Source: Eudromia elegans
Lineage: Eukaryota > Chordata > Aves > Tinamiformes > Tinamidae
DNA length: 64,000 nt
Reading direction: 5' to 3'
NCBI GenBank assembly: GCA_003342815.1
Contig: PTEX01000024.1
Span: 6,138,786-6,202,785, forward strand
Each line of letters opens with the position of its first letter. Position 1 is the stretch's first letter. The translations under genes and the position numbers were made by a program. Below are positions 36,747 to 48,978 of this stretch, piece after piece. The notes beneath the pieces were generated by a model. That model did no database searches, was not told the DNA's origin, and saw only the letters and a program-made list of their open reading frames with translations.

Positions 36747-39504
36747 ACATGTAATAAGATATTATGGTCCCCCTTCCTTCCTCTCTGTAAGTATATATAT
36801 TCCTGCAAAAATAAACACTGATGGAATATATGCTTTTAGGCAAAAGAAGCTGTCAGAACTGCAGGTTCTTGCAGATATCTTAAGAAGGATATGGAAATTC
36901 ATTCTCTCCATGAAACAAAAATCTTCATTCAGCTGCAGCAACCTTTTTTTTTAACAGATAGAAGTGTTGCGTCTCATTTCTGCCTCTTCAAGAAGTTGAT
37001 CTCCATTTCCATGATTCAGACAGAAGCGTAACACCTTGTAACAATGGGCTTTGCTGATCCCTGCTGCAGAGCAGGGAGAGTTTTTCACTTCCTATTAGTT
37101 TAGCCTTTCTCTCTCTAGTTCAGTTCCTTGCCTCCTGAGTCAGTTATATCACACATTCATACCTGAGTGTTTTAGGACACTTAGCTCTTCAAACAGGGAG
37201 CCTTCAAGCAGTCTGCTGTGTCTGTGTATAATACCTAGCCAAGAGGGCAGTGCCTGTTGTACGGGTTTTAAACATACCTGAAAAGGCTGCTTTTTTAAGT
37301 GCATGAAGAAGGAAGCTGTCTGTGGGGAGGGATTATCTGACACCCCCAGAGAGTTATCTAAGGAAGGAGCTACCTTCTGGAGAGGCTCTTCTCTCTTCAT
37401 TGACTGGATAAGGAGAAAGATGCTTAACTTGGAGACAAGTAATGCTAGTTGAGATACAGCACAACAAAAGTGGGAGCAAATGCGGGGGTTAGTTTTTAAA
37501 GAATAGCCTTGCAAAACACTGGAGAGTGCTAGTATTTGTATTTAGCTGCTTGCTTGTTTTGCAGTATCCCGTAGGCACTCACTGATGTTGCAGGAAGCCT
37601 CGCTCTTTTGCAGAGCATTAGTTTTCACGTAGGGATTTTGTGCCGTTCATTTCCATTTCTGTGGTGGGCCGAGCTGAGAGATGGGGTGGGAGGCAGCACC
37701 ACATGGCACCGCACAGCACAGTTGTCACGGGAATGGCGGGACCTGCGCAGAGGATGGCAAGGAACTGGCACTCTCCTCCCAGATGCAAATGGAGAATTTC
37801 CCAGAGCTGAAAGCAGCCCGTAGCCTGGCAGGGAGTGAAGGCTCCTCCGTGGCCTCTGGGCTCCTCGTGTTGTGTGCCCCCTCCCTAGGGTGTGCTGGGG
37901 GTTTAGCACGTGCGCCTGGCAGGGCAGCTGTCCCTGCCCACCTCGTAGTCCTGCTGCTTTGCCTGCGGGAAAAGCCGGCTCTAGGCTTCTGCCAGAGCTG
38001 TTCCCGTGTCATATTCCAAGATGTATTTCTCCGTATTTCCCTGCTGCCCCACGTGTCACGTGTAATCTTTGTGCACTTGCATGAACTATATTGACATGAT
38101 TCTATTAAATGGGATCTCGGCTATTAATTGCGATGAGTTGGAGTTTATTTTTAGGAGCTTGGAGTACTCGGTGTAGGAGAGCTCTGTTGTTCTAGCAACT
38201 GCATGTGTGCATACGATCAGCAGTAAATCGCTGTGTTCAGACCTCTTCAGGAATCAATAATTTATTCCCTGCTATTATAATCTGCATACCACAGTATTCA
38301 TCTTTCAGTAGCGCTTTCAGAAAGGTGACTGGATGGCCCCTCGTTCGGTCTTTGTTCCTCGTAGGCAGACTTCTGGTGAAGATCTGTAGCTTGAGGCATT
38401 TTTGCAGCTCAGAGAAATTGCCGGATAAATAAGGACCCAGCTCACACTGCACTAAACCAGTGGAAAGACTCCTATTTATATCAGTGGTGACTGGAAGGAG
38501 TCTAAATGTTTCATTCTCTTTTACTCCCTTTCTTCTTGTACTGTTACCTCCTCTAGGAAAGGCAGTCCAGCTATTACATAATAATGAATCCCCAAACAAG
38601 GAAGAGAAGAATTTATTAATAGAAACAAATTGATGACAGAAGCCCACAATCGCTTCCTAGGATTGTGGCAGCATAAAGATCAGTGAAGATGCTCAGAAAG
38701 GGGAATTTTGCAAGGAGATGTTCTTTTCCCTCAAGGCAGAAGGCAGGATTGCTCAAGGGTAGGAGAGGCGCTGGGAGATGTGCTGGGCCCTGCCTCCTGG
38801 TGTGTGAGCTTGTTTTGTGGAAAATATACGGAGCTAATTCAGTTTTGCCTCTATTACACTTCCTTTAAAATTACCCCAGGAAAGAGAGCCTGTTTGGAAC
38901 CTTCCTTCGCACGAAATGTAAGAAAGCATCAGACTAGCACCGAGCTGGAATGCATGCCTGAAGATGTTGTATCTACTTGAAAGCAATTTGGTGTTAAGGT
39001 ATTTTCAGATAAACAAGAGCTGTCTCTTTCTTAGCAGACATTACATTGCAAAAGTAGAAAACAAGTCTGGAAACAGAAATGTGATGCTTTTCCCCCATTA
39101 TCTCTGGTCTTTCTCATGTCAGTGTTTGTCTGTAGCCGCTTGCAGCCCCTCTGGTTCTTGCCCCAACGCCTGGTGACCCTGCGTGTGGAGAGGCAGCCCG
39201 TGGGCTGAGTGCCACGGCTGCGGGGGGACCTCTGCCCGACCACCGTCCCCTCGTCCTTGCCCCTGTTCTGCTTGCGCCTCCACCGGGTTCCTCTCCCAGC
39301 TGCTGTGGAGCTTCAGCTGCTCGTAGGACCTTCCTATGAGGCTTCAAAATGGGGATAAAGAACAAAATATTGCAGGAATTTGGTGCGTTCTTTTTTTTGT
39401 CAGCCTGGGTCAGAGATCCGGTCTGTAACTTGTCCCCCAAAATCAAGTGGTCTCATACAGAGCTTCGCCCACAGGCGGTTGTGTGAGGCCAGCAAAGGGG
39501 AGCA
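36747..39504. other. Non-coding stretch, GC-rich towards its right end
   Basis: No supportable gene. An exact octamer lies at 37783-37790. GC content rises from about 37.7 kb to 38.0 kb and again from 39.15 kb on. Open frames of 90-137 codons on both strands overlap each other and lack domains. Confidence 0.5.
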
Positions 39505-39765
39505 GCGGTGGCCACGAGGCAGGGAGGCGTCCCCCGCGTGTCAGTGCGCAGGGTGCTGACCTCGTGTCTCTGGTACCTGGGCTTGAACAAACCTTGTCCC
39601 CATCTGCCCCGGTGCAAGTGCCCGAGCGCCACTCGAGTCCCACGACCGCGGCCGTCTCGCCCAGCCACGACCGGCCGTGTCCGAGGCCCCGGCCCTCACG
39701 AGGCCGGGTTATCGCAGGCCCTGGGCGCTCTGGGGGGACGCTCGAGCGTGCTGGAGCACGAGCGT
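39505..39765. other. CpG island-like patch, densest in window
   Basis: In the 180 bp from 39601 to 39780 I count about 23 CpGs, with GC near two thirds, so the observed CpG number is about that expected from base composition. It includes imperfect 25-bp-spaced repeats starting cacgaccg at 39641 and 39666. The density meets the usual CpG-island idea over a short length. No TATA, Inr or splice-linked exon is evident. It could be a promoter of an unannotated transcript, an orphan island or a gene-conversion hotspot. Confidence 0.5.
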
Positions 39766-40179
39766 TGTTGCTACAGCTGCTTCCACAGAGTTCTTGGAAT
39801 TTGGTGTTCCTTGAGAAGGGAAAGGGAAGGATGACGTCGCTCTTTTGAAATGCAGTTTTTGTGGTGAATTATTTATTGGGCCTTCTGCCTCTGTTGCCTC
39901 AGGTGTTCTTGCAGGTGAAATGCCCTTAAAGCTGATCACATCAATGCCGCTCTGTCTCCTCCTCTTGCTTTTCCCTACTCCTCCCTGTCCTTTCTTCCTG
40001 CCTCCGTTAGCAGAGCTGTGGCATATCAATTGCAGAGCCTCCAGCCTCCCAAAGACACAACGTGAGGCAGCTTTGAGCTTCAGGACTGTGTCAAGGGGGG
40101 TTTTTTCCTTCGTTTCTGTCTTTCCACAGCATAGGCTATTCATAAATATGCCGTGGTCATTTTTCCTTTCAGTTACTTA
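39766..40179. other. Short non-coding interval
   Basis: About 400 bp between the CpG patch and the AT-rich block, with a pyrimidine-rich part near 39.95-40.01 kb. No gene or repeat seen. Confidence 0.5.
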
Positions 40180-40720
40180 CACGATTCTGGTTATCAGATA
40201 CATTTATAATCTCATTATTCCCCCCACACACCCCAATCTCTTTCAATTTGGTGAATGTCATGTTGTCTGACCCATGACTTACCAGCCTGCTTGCATATTA
40301 TAATTAAAAGTCAAGCTCAGAAACCACCACTATACTTTATACTAAATATTTAACTCATGTCCTTGGCAGGAAGACAAAACTCTAACCATAGATTTAAAAA
40401 TGGCCTTCAGAATCAGAAACCATTATCTACAAAAAAGGTTTATTCTCAGTTCAGCCATCTATAATTACTGTACAATATCAAGCATCTGTCTATCCTGTTT
40501 ATACTGCCAAGATGAAATTATAATCGTGGTTATATTCTCTGTATTTTTATACAGAGAACTCGCATAATCCACATTTTTTGCAAAAGTAATCACCCTCAGC
40601 TATTTAATGCTATTAGCTTTTCAGTTTCACTGAGGTTACAAAATCTCCTCCCTTACTGAATTTATTAACAATTTTCATATAAAGTATTATTGCTGTATAA
40701 TCATCTGTTGTTCTTGCTTT
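40180..40720. promoter_or_regulatory. AT-rich block with hairpin, candidate regulatory
   Basis: Strongly AT-rich for about 540 bp with many TAAT/ATTA cores and the perfect hairpin at 40535-40558. No reading frame of note and no repeat family. This composition fits either a neutral AT-rich stretch or a conserved non-coding element. Only cross-species alignment could tell. Confidence 0.2.
40535..40558. repeat. Perfect 10-bp inverted repeat with TTTT loop
   Basis: TTCTCTGTAT is followed by TTTT and then ATACAGAGAA, a perfect inverted repeat of ten base pairs with a four-base loop. It would form a stable small hairpin in RNA from either strand. It is the tightest long-armed hairpin I found in the window after the 55.7 kb structure. 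Confidence 0.95.
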
Positions 40721-43700
40721 GTAGATGTGGCAGCCTGAGGAGTATTACTTGATTGCCAGTGGTAGGGCTAGCGCTGGATTTATTATTTTGAAAAAGGGGA
40801 TAAAACTCCCAGTAACTAATGTCCTTATCACCACTAATGAGCAGCAGGGTTATAGCACTTAGATCAAGGAGTAATTAAGAGCTATTTACTACCTGCTAGC
40901 TCAGGCTCTAGAACTGAACGTGTATTTCTCATGTGCATAATTCTATTGCTGTCAGTGAAATAATGTATACGGGTAAAGCTCCCACGTGGTTATGTGTTTG
41001 CAGGATCATATCTCTTATTCTGTAAAACCACTCAAGCGTTTCTGCAAAATGAGAGGAAGTTCCTCAGCTTGTGTTTATAACAAACCTGTGGGCGTTTCTC
41101 CCGTGGGGCTTGATCAGCTGCTTTGGGCAGGACGTTCGCTCCAAACCGGGTCTGTGGTGCAAGGGCAGAGCCGCAGCCTCCAGCGAGCAGTCTGAGGTGT
41201 CCCCTTCGGAGTGTCACGGGTCCCCAAACGTTATCTGCTTGCGCCAACCGGCTGCTGGTGGCAGGGCTTCAGACAACATCAAATGCACGATGTACACAGA
41301 AGAGCTGAATTATCCCCAGATTGCGCGGCTCTTGCAAGACAGAGATAAAAGACTCGGAGGGTCTTTGCTTGGGTCTTTCCTTTTTGTGGTTGAAAGTAAG
41401 GAATCAACATCCATACATCAAAATACCAACAAATAATTGAAAAATTCAGTTTTAGTAGCAGAACTAATTTTCCTTCTAATGCCCTGACTTGAGAAAAACA
41501 CATTATTTTCAAAATAACATAAATACATTTTTTCTGCTCCTCTGCTGACATTTACAGGAATCTTCCAGCACAGAGTAGCTAATTTTAGTCAGGAAAAAGT
41601 GAAACTGGCTATGCAAAATTCAGACTAAAATTCTGAAGAGAATGTTGACAGTGAGGCTGTTTGTTCCTCTCAGAGCGGTCTCAGTACTGGAGGCTACTGA
41701 TAATAGCAGATTTTTGCTGTTATTTTTTTAAGATAGAGCCCTTTTAATTATGCTGGTACAATGGTTTGAGTTAAGGTTAGGGAGGCATTGAAGCACAAAT
41801 ATTAAAATAAGAAACAAGGAAGGATTAAAAGTTCTATACTCTGCTAATAGGTACCTACCTCGAACGGTTTGGGAGGCGGAGAGGAGGTTATTTAGCAGCT
41901 CATTTTCTTTGGTTAATTTTAGGTTTTCGCTCTTTTTGAGCATTAGGAGAGACCAGATGGTATGGAGATTTTGCCCACTTTCCGTGCTGCTAAAGGTTGG
42001 GTTTGGAACGTGCTTCTGCAGCCTCATTGTCATGGAAATGTACACGGGAAGCTTTACATTGCTTCAGCTGTGTATGTGCTTCCATAAACCTCTCTTCCTG
42101 ATTCAGCTATGAAATAAGTCTGTTTTCTCATGCACATGCATAGTTTCAATATTTGATGTTTCAAGCAAAGGTGGTAGGGTTGGCTATAACCAACTAATGG
42201 TAGGGTACAAAATTAAACTTGCTAATAAGGGGCCTAAGGCCTCAGTGCTGCATTCTTACCCAATAGCAAAGGCAGTGGAACGGTTTCAGAAGCTGCCGTT
42301 AGACCATGAAACATCGAAGAAGGTGTTTTTGGCTATCCCTCAGAACCATGAAATATTTATAGTAGGTCAATGTCTCCCTTCACTCAGCTGATCAAAGTAA
42401 ATGAGATCAATAGTGACCTTCCTTCTGATCCAAAGCCCCTATTGTCTGGGAGGAAACTCCCAGGGATGTAAAATGATGGAGAGAAAGCGGATGAGGCTGG
42501 AATAGCAAGTCGAGATGGCTGCTTTCAAAGCGCTGGCTCCCCAGCTGCCTCCTCTTCCTCAGGAGCGAGGCAGGTCCCCCGACAGGGAACCCCAGCAAAG
42601 CCACCCAGCAGGAGCCCTGGGGAGTAGGGAGCCCCTGTGAATTCCCAGGCTTTCCTCTAGGGCTTCTCTGCCCTGTGCATGGTTGCTCTTTCAGGGGAAG
42701 AATAGCCATGAATTTCTCTGAAGAAACCAAACTGTGTTGGAGATGTGAAGAACTCTGCTTTAATGTTCAGCTGTTTTGCTTTCGAATGTCTGCAGTACTT
42801 GTATCTCCTCCTGAATGGTGCTTGCAAAGCCTGGAACCCCAGACCCGCAGAGGAGAAGCCGTTCATGATAAGCAGAGCAGACAGCAGTGAGGACCTGGCA
42901 GGTTTGAGACTGTAATTGATATGGTGGCATGAAAGACAAATGCCGTTTGGGGCAGGACATGGATAGACATCATGTGACACATCAGGCTGAAATGCAACAT
43001 TGCATTTAATTCTGAGCACCAAATAATCAGAAAGGTCAGTGAGGAGTTAATTAGCAGGCGGTGGATCCATTCTTGGAATCGCCTTCACTGGGGGATTCTG
43101 CTGATTTTAAGGCGTTTAGCACCAAACACCCCTTCCTCTTGTGCAATTCTGTAGCCATCCCCCACGCTTAACTTCACTAAATCTGTTTCACAGCTGAGAA
43201 ACCCAATGTAGTTCTGTCTTTGGGCTGCTCCCTGCAGCTCAGCCTCTTCCTGCAGAAGCAGGTGGATGGTGACCACCCTGCCACCCCTTCCCTTCGCTTT
43301 AGGAGATTACACTTCTCTTTTGGCACATAAGATGCTTATTCCCAAGTCTTTAAACTTTCTCAGGCTTTTTTTTTTTTTTATAAGCATTTCCTGCTTTATT
43401 TGGGTCAATGTTTGAGTCATAGCAGTGGAGAAAAAAAGAGGCTCAGGAGGGTGAGTGGCTTCAAAATGCTAGCGCTGCTTTCACACAGTGTTTCCGCCTC
43501 TCCGTGTCCGCTGTCGCAGTGCCAAAGGCACAGGCTGGAGAGCTGCAAGCTTTGCTGTTAGTTGAAGTCATCGTTTTAAAGTTTAAAATATCTGGTAAGC
43601 CTTGCTGCAGCTTGCCAGAGTGCGCTGCCGTGCAGCCGCACCTCCGTAGCAGAGGCGACCGTCAGCCTGGAATTAGCCGGGAGAGGGGGATTCGAAGGTA

Positions 43701-45520
43701 GAGATCGAGTGATTTATGGTCGTCAGCCCTTCGTTCTAGCGCTGCTACAATCTCACTTGAGACCGTGGCTGTAATGTTGATGAATGTTGCAAAGGTGTTT
43801 GGGGAAGCAGAGTAAGGACTCGGTAATTAGATTTTGCCGAAGCATCTTCAAGAAAGTAGTATTTTGAGGAAACTTTAAACCAACCCCATTGGCTGTGAAA
43901 TTATAAAGTGGCTGCTACTCCGAGCTCAGCTATAAACAAGCAGCAGGAAGAGAGGCTGTTTTTTGTTCTATTACTTACTGTCTATAATAAATCCACGGGA
44001 ACAAACCTCAGTTTATCTTAAGGAAATATGCTGATCCGAAGTACCACACTAGGTGTTGGGAGGCACTGAATGTGTGTATAGGTACCCATAACCCACAGCC
44101 CACGCCTGCATTGGCCTGTTACCAAATGCACTATAATGTTCTATCTGCATTTATCACAAACACAGATTTAAAAAATGTTTCTATACCTAATTTGACTATC
44201 TAATTATGCTTGATTCATTTTTTAAAATGCATGCTGTTCTTTTGCATATACTGGTTCCATTTATATTCAAGAAGTTTCTATTTTCTCTCTGTTTCTCTAT
44301 GTCTACTTTGTGAATAAAAGAAGGGTTTATTTTAGAAAATATTGCACTTAGCAAGATTCCGAAAGGAAAACTTACGGGATTTTGACAAGAGCTAAAAAAA
44401 TATTGGAAATCACCTGGGCATGAATTTGTGCATGAATTAAATAGGCTCCTTAGGAAGTTCTCAAGTCTTAGCTGAATTTTTGGGCATGTTACTGCAATGG
44501 GGGGGTTTAGATCATCTCTCCTTTATCTCCCAGTACTGTGAATGAACAACAGCATTGTAACGTTGCACAACCCGTGTGCTTGTCTGCTGGCCTTTCTCAA
44601 AAGCTGAATACCTAAGGAAAGGGTGTATTTCTGCAAAATGAGCAATTATCCTCCTCAAGTATAGGAAGAACTTTTGAAAAAGTACTTTTGAAAAGCGATC
44701 TTGACGCAATCCTTCAGGATAGTGAGACCTTCCTGGTATTTAGGAGTTTAACAAGCAGAGGACGAGAAGAGGTCAACAGCATCAGCTTTACAGCAGTGGA
44801 AATTTCTGTGCCTTCTTTCTTCAATTAAGAGACAAATTCCCAGATCTGTGGAGTTTAATTCCTTCATTATTGCAGTTTCAGTGTGGGCAGGTGCTCTACA
44901 TATCTCTGAAGTCATCTTACCTCTGGTGTTAAAAGTTCTTTTGTGTCAACCTCCTGGTTAAGAAACCTCTCCTTCTGTCCTATGTTCTCTCCCCCTTTTC
45001 CAGCCCTAACTACTTTTAGGTTTAATTGGAAGACCTCTCCACCTTTCTGCTCCTCTGGAAGAAATTTAGAGTAGGAATAAGTCTGTCAAAACTTGTACCT
45101 GATGAAATAATAATTTTGATCATTTACTTTTTGGTGCGTGTGCTCAGAATGGAGAGCGGTGGAAATGTTGCATAACGCTCCTCGGCTGGAGCCGGCCCGC
45201 TGCATTAGCAACACTCTTCCGTTTTGCTTGGTCTTAGACATTCAAATGTGCAATAAATTAAGTAACGCTTGCATTAAAGTGAAACAATTGCATTAAAATA
45301 TAACTCTATAAGCAAGAGGGTTTGTCCTGTGTAGCTGTAAATCCCATATACACTCTCGCTTCTGTATGTCAAGCCTTAGTTTTCCGAGGCTGCAGCATCT
45401 GGTGATCAGTCGGCACTTGGCAAACCACGTGAGTCATGTTGTTCTGATACAGTTTTACGGTTGCAGGATTAAAAATTGAAGATGTTTCCCCAAAAGGAGG
45501 TTCTTTGAGAAGGTTTTTCA
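40721..45520. other. Non-coding stretch
   Basis: Nearly 5 kb with no supportable gene. It includes a T14 run at 43366-43379 and an AT-rich part at 44.1-44.4 kb. The plus- and minus-strand frames around 42.65-43.02 kb (71 and 121 codons) are mutually overlapping and carry no domain I know. Confidence 0.55.
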
Positions 45521-45705
45521 GCGAGCCGGGCTGCCATGCTCCGTGCTCTGCGGTGCTGAGGTGCTGCTGCTCGCCGTGCCGCGCTGACGGTGCCAAAGCA
45601 GAGCCTGAAACCCAAGCGCATGCTCGCGGGGCAGCTGCCCAGAGACCGGAGCTCCCTCCGAGCCCGGACGAAGCCTTCCCCTCTGCCGCGGCAGCGCGAG
45701 TGCAG
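45521..45705. other. CpG-rich patch
   Basis: About 20 CpGs in 185 bp with GC near two thirds, flanked by AT-rich DNA on both sides. Three overlapping open frames of 75-126 codons cross it on both strands, as expected for GC-rich DNA. No promoter element is recognisable. Confidence 0.5.
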
Positions 45706-48700
45706 CAGTTTCTGTCTTTGCAATGTTTCTGATTATGCTGGAGGTTCACGGTTTGCCCAAACCTGTCGGGTTTTCCCTGATAAACCTAAAACTGTGAAGG
45801 GGAGGCTCCGAGTGCATTTGCGGTACAGCGAGGTGCCAGGCAGCTTGTGCCTTAGCTGAAGGGAAAGCTCTGGGCTCTGGGACACGAGGCTTTGCGTCAC
45901 CGAGAGGGTCTCACACTAACTGGCACCTCTTTCCTGTTACAAAGAAAGCATTAGAAACCGTCATTACTGTGGGATGATACCTAGCAATTAGCAAAGCACT
46001 ACCCATTTCTCTCTTATAAAATGCCTGCTTTGCTGAGGGGCAGAATTTGCCCTAGGTGCCCAGGACGAGGCGAGCCCGGCAACACCTGGGGACACTAGTT
46101 TGGCTCTGTGCTGCCCTCCAGCATGGCCAGGGTGCCCACAGGAGCCCTGTGTCCTGCAGGACCTGCAGTGGTGGCAGAGGTGTCATTGGATCATTGCAAT
46201 GTGTTTGCTTTGGTTTGTTGTGCCTATTTACTAGGCTAGCATCTCATTTACTATGAGCTCCGTACTAGCTTAAATAACCTTATAATGTTCCTCTGAAAGA
46301 AAGATTAAAAAGGCAGGATGCTTGCAGCTGCACTGTTGGATGGGATAGGCAATAAAAAACACGGTGATATGTGAACCACAGGGGTAACAAAGTCATCAAA
46401 CATCTACCATTATAATGTAAATATTTTATTTGCGATTAGAGGGAACAGCTGACCTACTTATTTTGTTGTAATTCCAAATAGGTTAGTAATGAACGCAAGC
46501 AAATCCCATCAGTAGTGCAAGGGGGTTATCACCCCTAATATTTCTCTTGTAGAGATGGAACTATTTGTTCGCAGAGCAGGAAATCAAGCCAGAATGGCCT
46601 GTGCACACCCTGGGATGGAAAATAGCCCTCTTTTAAAGCTGACCGTTGCAGCAGTACAAGGCATAAAGCAGTGGAGCATTTTGAGTAGAAGAGGTCTCCT
46701 CCATCCAATTTTTATCTGGCCCATCCACATACATCCAACACAATAAAACCTAGACTGGACATCCTTAATTATAGGGTCATATAAGCACTTGTTTGGGAGA
46801 TGGTGCATTCGCTTTTCTAGGTACCTCAATGTTAGACAATAATCATCATCATCATCTTAAAAAAGAAACAGTCTATTAATTAAATCTGCCGTGAGATAAA
46901 AGCCACTTCACACTCTGCTTTGTTTGTCCCTGAATTTCGGTTGTTCTTTTGAATGACCCCTGCTCGCAATGGGGAGCCAGGACAGAAGGGAGCTGTTGTT
47001 AAGCTTTTTGTTTGAAACTATTCATTTCTATTTAAGAGCTGCTTTCTAACAGAAAGTAGATTGGTATTTTTCTGTTTTCTAGGGCTGGTACCGGCATCTG
47101 AAAAATAAGTGTCTTGCTGCAGTACAAAATACCACTGTTTCATGCACTAACTCTCAGTGTGCAAATGAAGTTAAATGAAGTCAGTGAAAGAGGAAAATTA
47201 ATTGGAAGTATCTGTAGGTTATTTAAACAGAATTTGGAAATTAATCTGCTCAGCAGAACATCCCAAAGCTCAACCTGAGACAACAAAAACATTGCACATG
47301 TCAATGCAGATGTAAACAAGGTGAAGAATATTTTCTGCAGAGACTGCATTTGGCTGGATTAACGCTCCAAATATCCTATCCTGTCTGATGGAGGATGTCC
47401 CTCCTCTTCACCTCATTGCCCCGCTTAGTGCTCTGTATGTCAGAAGCAACGTGGTGATAATGGGGCAAAGAGGGACTCGGAGCCTGATTCAGCAGCGCTC
47501 GGATGTTCGGATGGTACCTGAGGCGATCGCTGTGTCTGTGTGAGTGCCCAGGAGATGCTGCAGCCGAAGCGGAGATAAAGGGCGCCCTCCCCGGAGGCAG
47601 GTCTGCAGACCAGCGTGCCACCTGGTTAATAAAGTCGTCGTCTACGAGGCCGAGAGAGACCTCTGTGCTGTAGTGATCTAGCTCTGTTAAATTTCTACAG
47701 ATTTACTCTGCTCTGAACTGGCATTCTAAGGAAAACATCTACGTTTGATTTTCACGATGTCAGTAATAGAATCGAACACAACCTTGATTAAATTGTTGCA
47801 AGGTCTAATAACTTCTGCTGTTAAAAATGGGAATTCCGTTTTTAGCCTGAATGTGTCTTGCACCTGTGCCTAGCCACCGTGCCCATTAAAACTTTGCCAT
47901 CTGGAGAGCCCATTACCAGAGCTGTATTCTGCCCTCTCTCCCCATCGTCTTCTCACTGCCGCTCTAAAGGTCTGGGTCTCTATATTCTCCACCTTTTAAT
48001 CATTCCTGTGTGTCTCCACACAATTTAGCAAAAGACTTTTCCAGTAAAGGTCTCACCAATATCAAATAGAGAAATAATACTTCCCCCTAATCGATACCTC
48101 CTGATTTATGTACTCAAAGATCTCATTAATCCTTTTGGACTCAGCATCACGCTGTGATGTTTATCTACCAGCAGCAGCCAGTTTCTTTACAGTCAGTGCT
48201 TCCAGGGTAGTCTTTTATCTTGTAAATATGACTTGACCCTAGATGTAGGCCTTGACTTGTGTCTGTGTTGTGTTTTTTGTGTATCTTTGTATGCCTTAGG
48301 ATGTGACCTAGCACACTTACATAAGCAATCTATTTACATTATGTATCAGCAGCTTATTTCCACTTCACTTTTAATCACCATATGATATGTCCATTTTTTC
48401 CCGCCATCTTGGATAGATATATTAAGTGACTAAAGATGTGGTTCTAGTGCTGGAAGATGCTCACTAAAGGCATCACGTACTTGGCATGGGGATGGTTTTC
48501 AATTATATTATCATGTTCATTCCTGTTGCTAATGGATATAAAGTCTGCAACACTTACTTGGTATTTTCTTAGTCGAGTAACAATAGGATTATATGTATGT
48601 TATAGAGATGCTGTGACCAAAACATGGTATTTGTGTTCAGTTTTTCTCAAGTTTTTCTCCTTTTATTCTAAAGACAGCACAGGAAGGTGTTGCACCCACA

Positions 48701-48947
48701 GGCTGGTTTCAATTGTGTAGAAAAATGTTTCTGAATATAATTACTTGCTAGTGTGAAATCGCAACAAATAGGAGGAAGTGTATTTGTAGGCTCATCCCTG
48801 ATTGGCAGGGCCTATTCAGTCCTGATCTCAAACGTTTGGTCTGAAGGAATAACCTTACTCCTTGTACCTGCACTATTCCTGTCAGCTCTAACCAGCATTT
48901 GCAGGAAGGGAGAAGAGAAAACGTGAGCAAGCCACCCTGATAGTCAC
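45706..48947. other. Non-coding stretch
   Basis: No supportable gene. It holds five ATC units at 46842-46856 and a modest CpG-rich portion at about 47.46-47.62 kb that contains the 12-bp palindrome GGTCTGCAGACC at 47600-47611. The rest is AT-leaning single-copy sequence. Confidence 0.55.
46842..46856. repeat. ATC trinucleotide microsatellite
   Basis: Five ATC units in a row, a simple slippage repeat. Confidence 0.85.

Positions 48948-48974
<27 letters not shown>
48948..48974. repeat. Poly(A) tract, 27 nt
   Basis: An uninterrupted run of 27 adenines, the longest homopolymer in the window. Upstream plus-strand sequence is not recognisable as a SINE, LINE or messenger RNA copy, no polyadenylation signal stands directly before it, and I found no flanking target duplication. 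Length is likely polymorphic and sequencing-sensitive. Confidence 0.9.
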
Positions 48975-48978
<4 letters not shown>

